In this document: positions 23,104 to 32,200 of the stretch, in pieces | How the letters are laid out: each line of letters starts with the position of its first letter | Numbering within the stretch: position 1 is the stretch's first letter | Source of the DNA: an uncultured Oscillospiraceae bacterium | GTDB taxonomy: Bacteria > Bacillota > Clostridia > Oscillospirales > Oscillospiraceae | NCBI GenBank assembly: GCA_934670025.1 | Contig: CAKUOS010000009.1 | Span: forward strand, 1 to 47,516 | Direction of reading: 5' to 3' | DNA length: 47,516 nucleotides | Notes under the pieces: model-generated | What the model was told of the DNA's origin: nothing | What the model saw: the letters and a program-made list of their open reading frames with translations, nothing else | Database searches by the model: none | Made by a program: the position numbers and the translations under genes

Positions 23104-23169
23104 TTGAAACCTCTCCTGTTAAATCTGTTAAACTCTTTTTTTGCAGACACAATATACCACGGCGTTTTC

Positions 23170-23220
23170 AAAAAAACAAGACCGGAATTGTAAAAATTTC
23201 TTACAATCCCGGCCTGCTTT
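23170..23220. terminator. Terminator between the sugar operon and the DUF6110 gene
   Basis: CCGGaATTGTAA / TTACAATcCCGG hairpin with AAAAAA and TTTTT flanks (23170-23220), after the leftward MFS gene ending at 23229. Confidence 0.8.
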
Positions 23221-23228
23221 TTGTGGAT

Positions 23229-24596
23229 TCAGTCCGCTTTTGCCGCTTCGCGCGCGCGGATATCGGCGAGCATCCGCTCGTAGAATTCGCGGCTGATCTT
23301 ATACTTCTTCAGATAGATCACATAGCCCGCCACGATGAGCGCCAGCGGCACGGCGAACATCGCCAGCTTGACCGTCAGCTTGCCCGAAGCGCCGATGGCC
23401 GCGGCCGCGGTATCGCTGCCTGCGGTCTTGATGCCGGCCAGGATGAGGCTGAGACTGATGAGGCCCGTGGAGAGCGCGCCGCCGATCTTGTTGACGAGCG
23501 GCTGAATGGAGAACGTGATGGACTCCGAGCGGCGGCCGAGCTTCCACTGGCCGTATTCGATCGTGTCGGCGAGGAACATGAGCATCAGCAGCTGGATGAA
23601 CGCCTGTCCGACGAACATCAGCACCGCCGACACCGCGATGAGCGCCAGCGAACGCTCGGCAAAGAAGAATACCGCATAGCCCGCCACGACGAGCACCGTC
23701 GCGCCCGTATAGAGCCGCCGGCGGTCGTATTTCTTCGAAAACAGCGGGAAGATCATCAGCGCCGCCAGCTGCGCCACGCCGCAGACCGCGGCAAGCACGG
23801 CATACATATTGATATCGCCGTAGAGATACTGCATATAATACGTGGCGAAGCCCGTCGTCGTGCAGTAGCCGACCATGAACAGGCCCATGGAGAGCGTCGT
23901 CCACATGAGCTGATCGTTTTTCGTCAGCGCGTTCCACATATCGCGGAAGGTGAACTTTTCCTCGTCCTCTTTGATCTCCCGGTTTTCCTTCACGCCGAAC
24001 AGCGGGAAGCACAGGCCCGCAAGATAGATGACGCTCACGGCCACGGCGACCGTCATCCACGCCTGCGGCGTGTTGCCGAGCGCGGATGTGATCGGCTGCC
24101 AGCCGACCATGATGATGTACATACCGATGTTCGCGCAGATGCGCGCGAACGCGCCGTAGTTCTCGCGCTGCTTCTGATCCTGCGTCAGCGCAGGCAGCAT
24201 CGTCCAGTAGGCGATGTCGTTGATGCCGTAGCTGATGTCCCAGAGCACATATGCCACGGCGAAAAACACGACGTACGACACGCCGGTGCCGACGTTGCCG
24301 AACAGGATCAGATAGAATACGACCGACACCACGCCGCCGACTAAAATCGCGGGCTTGAACTTGCCCCATTTCGTGTGGATATTGTCGATGACGAGGCCCG
24401 TGATGGGGTCGTTGAGCGCGTCGGCGATGCGCAGCACGGACAAAACGAGACTCACCGCCGCAAAGACGCGCAGCGGCAGCGAGAGGATATTGGACAGGAA
24501 ATACAGAAGCGCGTTGGCCTCAAAGGCGTAGAACATATCGCGTCCGACGGTGCCGAGGCCGAAGAAATATTTGTTGCGGCGGTCAGAATTTTTCAT
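23229..24596 (-). CDS. GPH-family sugar:cation symporter (MFS)
   Basis: 455 aa with about 12 membrane segments. The glycoside-pentoside-hexuronide signature DALNDPITGLVIDNIHTKWG is near residues 75-95, with KFKP after it, as in MelB-type transporters. RREN-like loops and the C-terminal basic tail are typical. It is the last gene of a leftward operon with GH1 and GH36 enzymes; its start overlaps the GH36 stop by 14 bases. Likely substrate is an alpha-galactoside or beta-glucoside taken up unphosphorylated and split in the cytoplasm (inference from the neighbours). Confidence 0.93.
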   Translation of the reverse strand: MKNSDRRNKYFFGLGTVGRDMFYAFEANALLYFLSNILSLPLRVFAAVSLVLSVLRIADALNDPITGLVIDNIHTKWGKFKPAILVGGVVSVVFYLILFGNVGTGVSYVVFFAVAYVLWDISYGINDIAYWTMLPALTQDQKQRENYGAFARICANIGMYIIMVGWQPITSALGNTPQAWMTVAVAVSVIYLAGLCFPLFGVKENREIKEDEEKFTFRDMWNALTKNDQLMWTTLSMGLFMVGYCTTTGFATYYMQYLYGDINMYAVLAAVCGVAQLAALMIFPLFSKKYDRRRLYTGATVLVVAGYAVFFFAERSLALIAVSAVLMFVGQAFIQLLMLMFLADTIEYGQWKLGRRSESITFSIQPLVNKIGGALSTGLISLSLILAGIKTAGSDTAAAAIGASGKLTVKLAMFAVPLALIVAGYVIYLKKYKISREFYERMLADIRAREAAKAD

Positions 24597-26874
24597 CTGC
24601 CGAAACCTCCTTGATCACATAGACATTCGAGCCGAAGTCGCCCTGCATCCGGCCGTCCGGGTCGTAGCCCGTGCCCGCGAAGCGCGGCGCGAGCTGCACA
24701 CCTGCGCCAAGCGCCGCACCGGAGGCCGTGCAGGTCTGCTGCCCGTCGTACATTTTATAACGACTGTCCGCCGTGCGGACGGCAAGGCCGTTCGGGTCGA
24801 GCTTCACGGGCAGCACGTGGCGCAGCAGCGTCCCGAAATCGCCCACGCGCAGAAGCTGCGGGCGGCTTTGCAGCCGGTAGCGCCTTGCCGGGTCAAGCCC
24901 GGCCACGCGCAGGCGCTCATAGCCCGGCGCGGCATTCTGGATCCCGTGGAACACGCCCGCGATGGTCTCCTGCGCCGTCTGCGCCTGAAAGACCGTCCCG
25001 CCGCCGTCCGTTCTGCCGCGCGAAAACGCGCCGAATTGCAGCGTGCGGCGGTGCTGCTTGTAAAACGCGGTCTGCGCGCGGATCTCCTCTTCCTCCACGG
25101 GCAGAAGCTCCGCAAGATCAAGCTCGTAGCCGAAACAGCCGAAGAGGCTGACGTTGCCGCGCGTGGAAAGCGGCGTCGCGCGCAGCGTCTGCGCGTGCGG
25201 CCCTGCCGAGACGTGCGCACCGAACGTCGAGGGCGGATAGAGGTAGCTCAGACTCTTCTGGATGCGCAGCCGCTCGACCGGGTCGGTGTCGTCCGAGCAC
25301 CAGATCTGCGGCGAAAAATACAGCATTCCGCAGTCGAAGCGGTTGCCGCCCGACGAGCAGCTTTCAAGCAAAATATGCGGCCGCGGATCAAAAATGCGGT
25401 GCAGCACGTCATACAGGCCTAGAATGCAGGCGTGCTGCTTCGCTCCGGACGCGCAGCAGTGGCGGTTCATGTCCCATTTGACATACGAAATGGGCGCGGA
25501 ATCGAGCGTTTTTCCGACGTTTTCGACGATATAGTCGCGCACCTCCGGCTTTGACAGGTCAAGAAGCAGCTGATGGCGGCCAAGCAGATCCTTCCTGCCG
25601 AGGCTGTCGTGCAGCGCCCAGTCGGGATGCGCGCGGTACAGCGCTGAATCGGGGCTGACGGACTCAGGCTCAAACCAGAGGCCGAAGCCAAGGCCCATCG
25701 TGTGGAGCTTTTCGCCAAGGCCGCGCAGACCGTTCGGCAGTTTCTTTTCATTCACCGTATAGTCGCCGAGGCTGCACGTGTCGCTGTCGCGCTTTCCAAA
25801 CCAGCCGTCGTCCAGCACAAACAGCTCGCAGCCGAGCTGCGCGGCCTTTTTGCCGAGCCGCAGGAGCTTCTGCTCGGTAAAATCGAACATACAGCCCTCC
25901 CAGCTGTTGTAGACGATGGGCCGCGCGCGGTTCTGCCAGTACGGCGGGACGAGATGGTGGTTTACATAAGAATGCATACACGCGCTCAGTCCGCCAAACC
26001 CCGCGTCCGAGCAGGCCATGACGGCCTCGGGCGTCTCAAAGCGCGCGCCGGGCGCGAGCGTCCACGCGAAATTCGCGGGTGAGATGCCCTGCATGACGCG
26101 CGTGAGGCCCTGCAGGCTCCGCTGTGCGCTGAGATAGTGGCTGCCCGAATAGAGCAGATTGAAGCCGTAGACCAGACCCGCTTCCTCCGTCGCGTCGGAC
26201 GCGGCCAGCAGGAAGCCGGGGTTCGCGCGGCTCGACGACGCGCCGGTCGTGCTTTCGAGCGCGCTGCGCGCCATCGTGACCGGCGCGGCAGTATGCTGCA
26301 TCTCGGCGATCCAGCCGCCTGAGAACGTGTGCAGCATCAGCTCGCCCGGCAGGTCGAGGCTCATGCTCATCAGCTTGCGCACGGTCACGGCCGTTTTCCC
26401 GCAGTTTTCGAACACCGCGCGGCGCGTAAACGCCGCCGGCGTCACGCCGTAGTAAAGCGTCAGGCGCAGCTCGGCTGCGGCGTCCTCCAGATAGACCGCA
26501 AGCAGCTTTTCGCCGCGCGTGCGCGGCAGCCGGGACGCGGGCGGCTCGCGCAGCGCCTCGCAGCCAAGATAGCGGAATTCGGTTTCGATCGCTTCACCGC
26601 CGCGTTCAAGCTCGATGGGACTTTCACGGAAGTCGCCGCGGCCGTGGCCGCTCCACTCGAGCGGCAGAATATCCATGCAGCAGGCGTTTGACCGCTCGTC
26701 ATACTGCACGCTGTCACCCCAGCCGCAGCCCGGCTGCACGGCGAACGCCTGCGCGTCGGAAAATTCCGCGCGCGGGCCGAAATGCAGATGCTCCAGGAAG
26801 CCGTCCTTCACGCGGAACAGGTACGACGCCGTCTCATTGCGCAGATGGAACACGCTGTTTTTCACTTCGATCAT
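24583..26874 (-). CDS. Alpha-galactosidase, GH36
   Basis: 763 aa, the usual GH36 length, from an ATG overlapping the GH1 stop as ATGA. The N-terminal beta-sandwich (about 1-310) is followed by the TIM barrel with RPIVYNSWEG and LFVLDDGWFGKRDSDT. YVKWDMNR places the nucleophile at D468, then come LLESCSSGGNRFDCGML and the acid/base region IWCSDDTDPVERLRIQ. No signal peptide is present, so it acts in the cytoplasm on imported sugar such as melibiose or raffinose-type oligosaccharide. It sits between the GH1 enzyme and the GPH symporter. Confidence 0.95.
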   Translation of the reverse strand: MIEVKNSVFHLRNETASYLFRVKDGFLEHLHFGPRAEFSDAQAFAVQPGCGWGDSVQYDERSNACCMDILPLEWSGHGRGDFRESPIELERGGEAIETEFRYLGCEALREPPASRLPRTRGEKLLAVYLEDAAAELRLTLYYGVTPAAFTRRAVFENCGKTAVTVRKLMSMSLDLPGELMLHTFSGGWIAEMQHTAAPVTMARSALESTTGASSSRANPGFLLAASDATEEAGLVYGFNLLYSGSHYLSAQRSLQGLTRVMQGISPANFAWTLAPGARFETPEAVMACSDAGFGGLSACMHSYVNHHLVPPYWQNRARPIVYNSWEGCMFDFTEQKLLRLGKKAAQLGCELFVLDDGWFGKRDSDTCSLGDYTVNEKKLPNGLRGLGEKLHTMGLGFGLWFEPESVSPDSALYRAHPDWALHDSLGRKDLLGRHQLLLDLSKPEVRDYIVENVGKTLDSAPISYVKWDMNRHCCASGAKQHACILGLYDVLHRIFDPRPHILLESCSSGGNRFDCGMLYFSPQIWCSDDTDPVERLRIQKSLSYLYPPSTFGAHVSAGPHAQTLRATPLSTRGNVSLFGCFGYELDLAELLPVEEEEIRAQTAFYKQHRRTLQFGAFSRGRTDGGGTVFQAQTAQETIAGVFHGIQNAAPGYERLRVAGLDPARRYRLQSRPQLLRVGDFGTLLRHVLPVKLDPNGLAVRTADSRYKMYDGQQTCTASGAALGAGVQLAPRFAGTGYDPDGRMQGDFGSNVYVIKEVSADEKF

Positions 26875-28157
26875 TCGACGCGGTACGCCTCCCCTCTCAC
26901 ATATTGCGCATACGCCTCGTCGGTCACGCCGCCGTGCGCGATCACGTCGGCGAAGAATTCGCCCGAGCGCTTGACGGTGCGCGTCTGCGTGGCGTAATCG
27001 ACGTTCACGAGGCCAAAACGCGCGCTCTGGCCCTCGATCCACTCAAAATTGTCGCAGAAGCACCAGTGGTAATACCGCTCGAACGGCAGCGCGGACTGCG
27101 CCATGACCTCCAGATGCTCGTAGATATAGCGCGCGCGGAAGGCGTCCTGATTGTCGCAGGTGCCGTTCTCCGTGACCCAGATCGGGCGCGGGAAGCGCTT
27201 TTGCAGCTGCGCGGCGCACTGCGCAAGCCCCTCGGGATAGATCTCCCAGCCGAGGTCGTTGCGCGGGCTGTTTTTCCGCACGCCGTCGCGCAGCCCGGAC
27301 ACCGTCGAGCGCGAGTAATAATTCACGCCGTGGAAATCGCAGTATTCGCCCTTTTGGATCTTCCAGCGGTTTCGCAGCGGCAGACGGAACACGCCGCAGG
27401 ACATCGCGTCCGTGATCGCGTCCTGAAACAGATATGCAACGGCCTTCGCCGCGGCGATGTGCACAGGATTTTTCGGGTCCTCCGGTTCAAACACGCGCAG
27501 ATGGTTCGCAAAGCCGACCTTCGTGTCGCTGTAGCCCATCGCCCCGCGCACGGCGTGGAGCATCTCATAGCAGCGGATGTGGCAGTACGCCATATTTTCC
27601 AGCACCGTGAACGTCTCTTTGAAGCTCTTATGGCCCGGCGGCCAGTCGCCGAAGAAATAGCCGTTGGTCGCGTAGACGTTCGGCTCGTTGATGGTGATCC
27701 AGTCGCTCACCAGATCGCCGAAGCGGTCGGCGCACAGGCGGGCAAAGGAAAGAAAATCGTCCAGATTCTCGCGCTTTGCAAACGCGCCCATATCCTCGAA
27801 CCACATGGGATTCGAAAAGTGGTGGATGGTCAGGAGCGGGCGGATACCGGCTGCGCGCATGGCCTCCAGCTCCTCGCGGTAGCGCGCGACGGCGCGCTCG
27901 TCCACCTCGCCGCGCCGCGGCATGATCCGCGCCCACTCCACGCCGATGCGCGCCGCGGGCAGGCGCATCTGCGCCATCTGCGCCACATCCTCGCGCCAGC
28001 GGTTCCAGTGGTCGTCGGCGACGGCCGGGTCGGAGCCGTCCTTGATATGGCCTTTATGATACCAGTCGTTCCAGCTGCTGCCGACCTCGCCGCCCTCGAT
28101 CTGCGCCGAGGCCGAGCTGACGCCGAGCAGAAAGCCGTTCGGAAGCTGTAAACGCAT
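26871..28157 (-). CDS. GH1 glycosidase (beta-glucosidase/beta-galactosidase type)
   Basis: 428 aa. Catalytic motifs: WITINEPNVY with acid/base E158, and VTENGT with nucleophile E330. The N-terminus begins PNGFLLGVSSASAQIEGG as usual. It lacks the basic loop typical of 6-phospho-glycosidases as far as I can judge, consistent with uptake by a GPH symporter rather than a PTS. It is the first gene of the GH1-GH36-symporter operon, with RBS AGGAGG. Exact substrate is uncertain. Together with GH36 the operon could process mixed alpha- and beta-linked galactosides or glucosides. Confidence 0.94.
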   Translation of the reverse strand: MRLQLPNGFLLGVSSASAQIEGGEVGSSWNDWYHKGHIKDGSDPAVADDHWNRWREDVAQMAQMRLPAARIGVEWARIMPRRGEVDERAVARYREELEAMRAAGIRPLLTIHHFSNPMWFEDMGAFAKRENLDDFLSFARLCADRFGDLVSDWITINEPNVYATNGYFFGDWPPGHKSFKETFTVLENMAYCHIRCYEMLHAVRGAMGYSDTKVGFANHLRVFEPEDPKNPVHIAAAKAVAYLFQDAITDAMSCGVFRLPLRNRWKIQKGEYCDFHGVNYYSRSTVSGLRDGVRKNSPRNDLGWEIYPEGLAQCAAQLQKRFPRPIWVTENGTCDNQDAFRARYIYEHLEVMAQSALPFERYYHWCFCDNFEWIEGQSARFGLVNVDYATQTRTVKRSGEFFADVIAHGGVTDEAYAQYVRGEAYRVE

Positions 28158-28204
28158 TGTGATCCTCCTTCATGTTGTCTGCATATCCACATATAGATGG
28201 TATT

Positions 28205-28233
28205 ATTGTATGGGCTGCGCGGTCTTCCTGCAA
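28205..28233 (-). promoter_or_regulatory. Candidate promoter of the GH1-GH36-symporter operon
   Basis: Minus strand TTGCAG (28228-28233), 17-bp spacer, TACAAT (28205-28210), 47 bases before the ATG. No sugar regulator gene is adjacent. Confidence 0.6.
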
Positions 28234-28361
28234 GTGTCAATTTTGGACGAAAGGAAGCATGAAAATCTGTTCAGGTTTCCAACTGGCGAAATCTGTCCGG
28301 TATGTTACAATAAGAATGTTGTTATGGTAACTAAATTCATTATGGTGTGGGGAGAAACGGC

Positions 28362-30011
28362 ATGGAGCATACAAAATGGTATAAGGACATGGTTTTTTAT
28401 CAGATCTGGCCCAGGAGCTTCCGCGACGGCAACGGCGACGGCATGGGCGATCTGTGGGGCGTTCTGGAAAAGCTCGACTATCTGAAGGATCTCGGCATGG
28501 ACGGCGTGTGGTTTTCGCCGCTGTATCCGTCGCCCGGGGCCGACTGCGGCTATGATATCTCGGATTATATGGACATCGCGCCCGAGTTCGGCGGCATGGA
28601 CGCCTTCCGCGCAGTATTGGACGGGCTGCACCAGCGCAGCATGAAGCTCATCATGGATCTGGTCATCAATCACACGAGCGACGAGCACGAGTGGTTCCAG
28701 AAATCGCGGCGGCGCATCGAGCCGTATACCGATTATTACATCTGGCGGCCGGCAAAAAAGAACGGCAAGCTGCCGAACAACTGGGACAGCCACTTTGAGG
28801 GCAAGGCGTGGCAGTGGGACGATCTGCGGCAGGAGTATTACCTGCACCTGTTCGCCGTCAAGCAGCCCGATCTCAACATGGACAATCCGCTCGTGCGGAC
28901 GGAGGTCAAGAAGATTCTGAAATTCTGGCTCGACATGGGCGTCGACGGCTTCCGCGAGGACGTCATCACGTTCATCTCCAAGCGCGAGGGACTGCCAAGC
29001 GACCGTCTGTTCCCGGTCTACAAGGGCATCCGGTTTTACAACCACGGCCCGCATATCCACGAATATTTGCAGGAATTCCGCCGCGACGTGCTGGAAAATT
29101 ACGACTGCATGACGCTGGCCGAAGCGCCGCTCGTCACGCCGCAGCGCGCGCTGGACTACATCCGCGAGACAGGCTCGAACGACATGGACATGATGATCCA
29201 GTTCCAGTGTATGTGCGCCGACTGCTTCTTTTCCGACTTCATGCCGCGCAGATTCTCGCTCGGGCGGCTGCGCAAAGCGTTTTCAAGCTGGCAGACCGCG
29301 CTCGACGGGCAGGCGTGGAATATGCTCTATCTTGAAAATCACGACCATCCGCGCGTCATCTCGCGCTACGGCAGCGAGAAATACCGCGTCGAGAGCGGCA
29401 AAATGCTCGCCGCGAGCTATCTGTTCCTGAAGGGCACGCCGTTTGTCTATCAGGGACAGGAGATCGGCATGACGAACTGGTATCCGGAAAGCACGTCCAT
29501 GTACGAGGACGTGCAGACGCGCAACCAGCACCCGGACTGGCCCGAGGACAAGCGCCTCGCGCTCTATCACCGCGCCTCGCGCGACTCCGCGCGCACACCG
29601 ATGCAGTGGTCCGCGGCGGAAAACGCAGGCTTCACGACCGGAAAGCCGTGGTTTTATGTAAACGGAAATTACCCGCGCATCAACGTCGAGCAGGCGCTCG
29701 CGGATCCCGATTCCATCCTGAATTTCTACAAAAAGGCCATCGCGCTGCGCAAGAGCCTGCCCGTCGTGCGCGACGGCAGCTATCAGGCGTATGACCGGCA
29801 CTCGAAGGATCTGTATGTCTACGCGCGCGAGACGAAGGAGCAGCGGCTGCTGGTTCTGTGCTCGTTTACCGACAAGCCCGTGCGGTTTTACGCGCCGCGG
29901 AACTTTTCGCTCGGCGATATGAAGCTGCTGCTGTCGAACTATCCGGTCACGGAGCCGGGCGACGGCTTCCTCACCCGGCCATACGAAACGCGCGTGTATC
30001 TGTACGAGTAA
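28362..30011 (+). CDS. GH13 alpha-glucosidase (oligo-1,6-glucosidase / GH13_31-like)
   Basis: 549 aa from the ATG at 28362, which follows GGGGAG. Conserved regions: DLVINHTSDEH (99-109), GFREDVI with nucleophile D200, TLAEAPL with acid/base E254, and LENHDHPR with H327-D328. The N-terminus KWYKDMVFYQIWPRSFRDGN is the usual one for cytoplasmic oligo-1,6-glucosidase, dextran glucosidase or alpha-glucosidase. No signal peptide. It is divergent from the GH1-GH36-symporter operon, 204 bases away, so the two units may answer to the same sugar (e.g. isomaltose- or sucrose-type oligosaccharides). Whether it is co-regulated cannot be seen. Confidence 0.95.
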   Translation: MEHTKWYKDMVFYQIWPRSFRDGNGDGMGDLWGVLEKLDYLKDLGMDGVWFSPLYPSPGADCGYDISDYMDIAPEFGGMDAFRAVLDGLHQRSMKLIMDLVINHTSDEHEWFQKSRRRIEPYTDYYIWRPAKKNGKLPNNWDSHFEGKAWQWDDLRQEYYLHLFAVKQPDLNMDNPLVRTEVKKILKFWLDMGVDGFREDVITFISKREGLPSDRLFPVYKGIRFYNHGPHIHEYLQEFRRDVLENYDCMTLAEAPLVTPQRALDYIRETGSNDMDMMIQFQCMCADCFFSDFMPRRFSLGRLRKAFSSWQTALDGQAWNMLYLENHDHPRVISRYGSEKYRVESGKMLAASYLFLKGTPFVYQGQEIGMTNWYPESTSMYEDVQTRNQHPDWPEDKRLALYHRASRDSARTPMQWSAAENAGFTTGKPWFYVNGNYPRINVEQALADPDSILNFYKKAIALRKSLPVVRDGSYQAYDRHSKDLYVYARETKEQRLLVLCSFTDKPVRFYAPRNFSLGDMKLLLSNYPVTEPGDGFLTRPYETRVYLYE

Positions 30012-30033
30012 CAGGCAGAAACGAGCTTGTATT

Positions 30034-30191
30034 TCGGTTTTTTGCAAAACCTTCCTGAAAGGTGTAGGGGCCGATGCCCACATCGGCCCGTTGGGAAGTA
30101 TCGAATTCGCCGAAGAGTATCGCGTTTCGGCTGTGCATTCTGCGCGGGCCGATGTGGGCATCGGCCCCTACGCAAATTTGAAAAACAATGC
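30034..30191 (-). repeat. MITE-like element, copy B (reverse orientation)
   Basis: Arms at 30062-30090 and 30145-30173 (29 bp, one mismatch) enclose a 54-bp centre that matches, reversed, the centre of copy A at 6648-6700. The left flank (GGTTTTTTGCAAAACCTTCC) reappears inverted beside the copies at 33248 and 33400. The right flank CAAATTTG then CAATGCAAAAA reappears after copy A. The real unit is thus longer than its arms. Confidence 0.85.
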
Positions 30192-30230
30192 AAAAAGGTA
30201 CAGCCCTGGAAATTTGGGCTGTACCTTTTT
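30192..30230. terminator. Bidirectional terminator between GH13 and the sigma-factor partner
   Basis: 15-bp perfect arms AAAAAGGTACAGCCC and complement with a 9-base loop; T runs on both strands. Confidence 0.9.
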
Positions 30231-30245
30231 GTAATCATATACGCA

Positions 30246-31508
30246 TTACCACTCCGGGGCAAGCGTGAAGGCCTTTTCGATCATGTCCCACGCGATGGGG
30301 AACACGCACTGCTCGATGCGCGTCAGCGCACCCGCCGGGTCTTCGTTCGCCTCCAGCGCGGCGGCGAACGCCGCTTCGTCCTCCAGCCGGTAGATCGCGC
30401 CGGGCGTGTCCGCGCCGTCCGCGCCATAGAGCGCGGCGACGCCGCCCGATTCAAACACCAGCCACAGCTGCACATCGCCCGAAGTCTCGCCCGGCTCCGG
30501 GTCGGAGATGTTGAGGCACGTGACAAGATGCTTGGCCTGCGGGCCGGTGAGCGTCTGCTTTTCCCAGCCCGTTTCCGTGCGTGTATAGGCCGTGACCGTA
30601 TCGCCCGAGAGCGTCTCATAGGGCGTAAAGGTATACGGGTCGGCCTCCGGTTCTGCTGCCGCGTCCGGATCGTGGTCGGCGTTCAGGCCGCCAAGCTCGA
30701 TCGACGCGACCGCTTCGTCCCGCAGCGTGATCGTCAGATACAGGTCGCCCGCGCGGTAATAGAACTGCTCCCAGTTGCGGTCCGCCGCGACGCCGTCGGC
30801 GGTGTCGGAGTCCAGCTCCGCATCCGGATAGGCCGCAAGGACCTCGTCCCGCGTGCTGCCGATGCCGACGCCGGTATCGAGCGTCCACGCGCCGGGGCTC
30901 GACGCCCGGATCCCGCTCAGCTCCGCATCCGCGCCGTCGCGCAGATCATCGCCCACGAACGTCAGCTGCACATCAGACAGCACGTCCGCGCTCCCGGACG
31001 TGTTGTAGAACCAGCAGATCTCCTGCAACCCGTCGGCGCGCTCCACCGGGCCGCTGTTGCTGTAGGCATCCGGTCCGCCGATCCGGGCGGCGACTTCCCC
31101 GCTCGTCATGCCGAGGCGCAGATCGCCGAGCGTCGCCGAGAGAATGCGCGCGGCGATCGGGTCGCCGTCCTCCCAGCCGCCGCTGTGATCCTTCGCCGGT
31201 TCTTCGGCGGGCGCTTCCGCGGCCGGCTCCTCCGCAGCGGCCGGCTCTTCAGCGGCAGGCATCTCCGCGGGCGTTTCGGCTGCAGGCGGTTCCGACGCGG
31301 CGGGCGTCTGGGCCGGGTTCGGCGCTTCGCTCGACGCGCCGAAGCCCGGCAGACCGTGGACGGCCAGCGGAATGGCGATGGCCAGCGCTGCGCACGCAGC
31401 GAGCGCCGCGATGGGCAGCCAGCGCGGACGGCGCTTTACTTCGGCGGCTTCCTCGATCAGCGCATCGTCGATCCCGCCGATGCAGCGGTAGATATCCCGT
31501 GACGTCAT
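30246..31508 (-). CDS. Membrane-anchored partner of the ECF sigma factor (anti-sigma-like, unknown family)
   Basis: 420 aa. A short cytoplasmic N-terminus (MTSRDIYRCIGGIDDALIEEA) precedes one membrane segment (LPIAALAACAALAIAIPLAV, about 31-50). A Pro/Ala/Glu-rich linker with repeated PAEEPAAEAP-like units follows (about 60-110). The large extracytoplasmic domain has two similar-looking parts (GDLRLGMTSGEVAARIGGPDA and VGIGSTRDEVLAAYPDAEL), like the repeated G-x-S-x-x-E-V-x-x-x-x-G motif of small lipoprotein-type domains. The start overlaps the sigma-factor stop (ATGA). The context and topology suggest control of the sigma factor by an envelope signal, but no known anti-sigma domain is recognised. 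Confidence 0.8.
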   Translation of the reverse strand: MTSRDIYRCIGGIDDALIEEAAEVKRRPRWLPIAALAACAALAIAIPLAVHGLPGFGASSEAPNPAQTPAASEPPAAETPAEMPAAEEPAAAEEPAAEAPAEEPAKDHSGGWEDGDPIAARILSATLGDLRLGMTSGEVAARIGGPDAYSNSGPVERADGLQEICWFYNTSGSADVLSDVQLTFVGDDLRDGADAELSGIRASSPGAWTLDTGVGIGSTRDEVLAAYPDAELDSDTADGVAADRNWEQFYYRAGDLYLTITLRDEAVASIELGGLNADHDPDAAAEPEADPYTFTPYETLSGDTVTAYTRTETGWEKQTLTGPQAKHLVTCLNISDPEPGETSGDVQLWLVFESGGVAALYGADGADTPGAIYRLEDEAAFAAALEANEDPAGALTRIEQCVFPIAWDMIEKAFTLAPEW

Positions 31509-32065
31509 ACGGCGATCCCCTCCTTCAAAAGCGCGTCGCGCAGGCCGTTCCGCATCCGGAACAGGCGCGATTTGACGGTGTTCTCGCTCATTCCGAACAG
31601 ACCTGCCAGCCGCTTCACAGAGTCGCTGTAATAATACCGGCGCACGAACAGCTGCCGGTTCTCACGCGACTGCGCGCGCAGAAACGACTCGATCGTCTGC
31701 GTGACCGCGCGCATATCGAGCGCAGCCTCCACGCTGCTGCCCGACGGCAGACATTCCTCCAACTCCGAGAGCAGGACATCCGTCTGGCCGCCGCCGCGCT
31801 TCTGCGCCGACTGCGCCTCCCAGCGTGTAAACGACAGATTGCGCGTGATGCGCCCGAGGAACGCGCGCAGGCAGTTTGGCCGCGTGGGCGGCATGGCGTT
31901 CCACGCGCGCAGATACGTGTCGCTGACGCACTCCTCCGCGTCCTCCCGGCTGCGGAGGATGTTGAAGGCGATGGTGCGGCAGTAGCTGCCGTATTTTTTG
32001 CCGGTTTCGCCGATGGCCCGCTCTTCGCGGGCGAAATACAGGTCGATGATCGCTGTGTCTTCCAT
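31505..32065 (-). CDS. ECF-type RNA polymerase sigma factor
   Basis: 186 aa. Region 2 contains NILRSREDAEECVSDTYLRAW. Region 4 holds YYYSDSVKRLAGLFGMSENTVKSRLFRMRNGLRDAL, a clear sigma-70 region 4 HTH. RBS AAAAGGAGG precedes the ATG. It forms an operon with the membrane protein downstream. An ECF-like promoter (TGCAAC and CGGTC) lies just upstream, consistent with autoregulation. It is divergent from the YitT gene. Confidence 0.94.
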   Translation of the reverse strand: MEDTAIIDLYFAREERAIGETGKKYGSYCRTIAFNILRSREDAEECVSDTYLRAWNAMPPTRPNCLRAFLGRITRNLSFTRWEAQSAQKRGGGQTDVLLSELEECLPSGSSVEAALDMRAVTQTIESFLRAQSRENRQLFVRRYYYSDSVKRLAGLFGMSENTVKSRLFRMRNGLRDALLKEGIAV

Positions 32066-32091
32066 GGCAGACCCTCCTTTTCACTCTTCCA

Positions 32092-32117
32092 GACCGGATT
32101 TTTGCGCGAAGGTTGCA
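32092..32117 (-). promoter_or_regulatory. Candidate ECF-type promoter (autoregulation)
   Basis: Minus strand TGCAACC (-35 side, 32112-32117) and CGGTC (-10 side, 32092-32096), spaced by 15 bases, resembling the AAC ... CGTC pattern of ECF promoters. There is no good sigma-A promoter in the same place. Confidence 0.45.
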
Positions 32118-32126
32118 GAATTCCGG

Positions 32127-32155
32127 TTGCTTTTTTTGCCGCTGCATGGTATGCT
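32127..32155 (+). promoter_or_regulatory. Candidate promoter of the YitT gene
   Basis: TTGCTT (32127-32132), 17-bp spacer, TATGCT (32150-32155), 45 bases before the ATG. Confidence 0.6.
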
Positions 32156-32200
32156 CTTCCTGCATCAAAACATTCAGATTTTCGGGAGGCGTTTGCCGTT

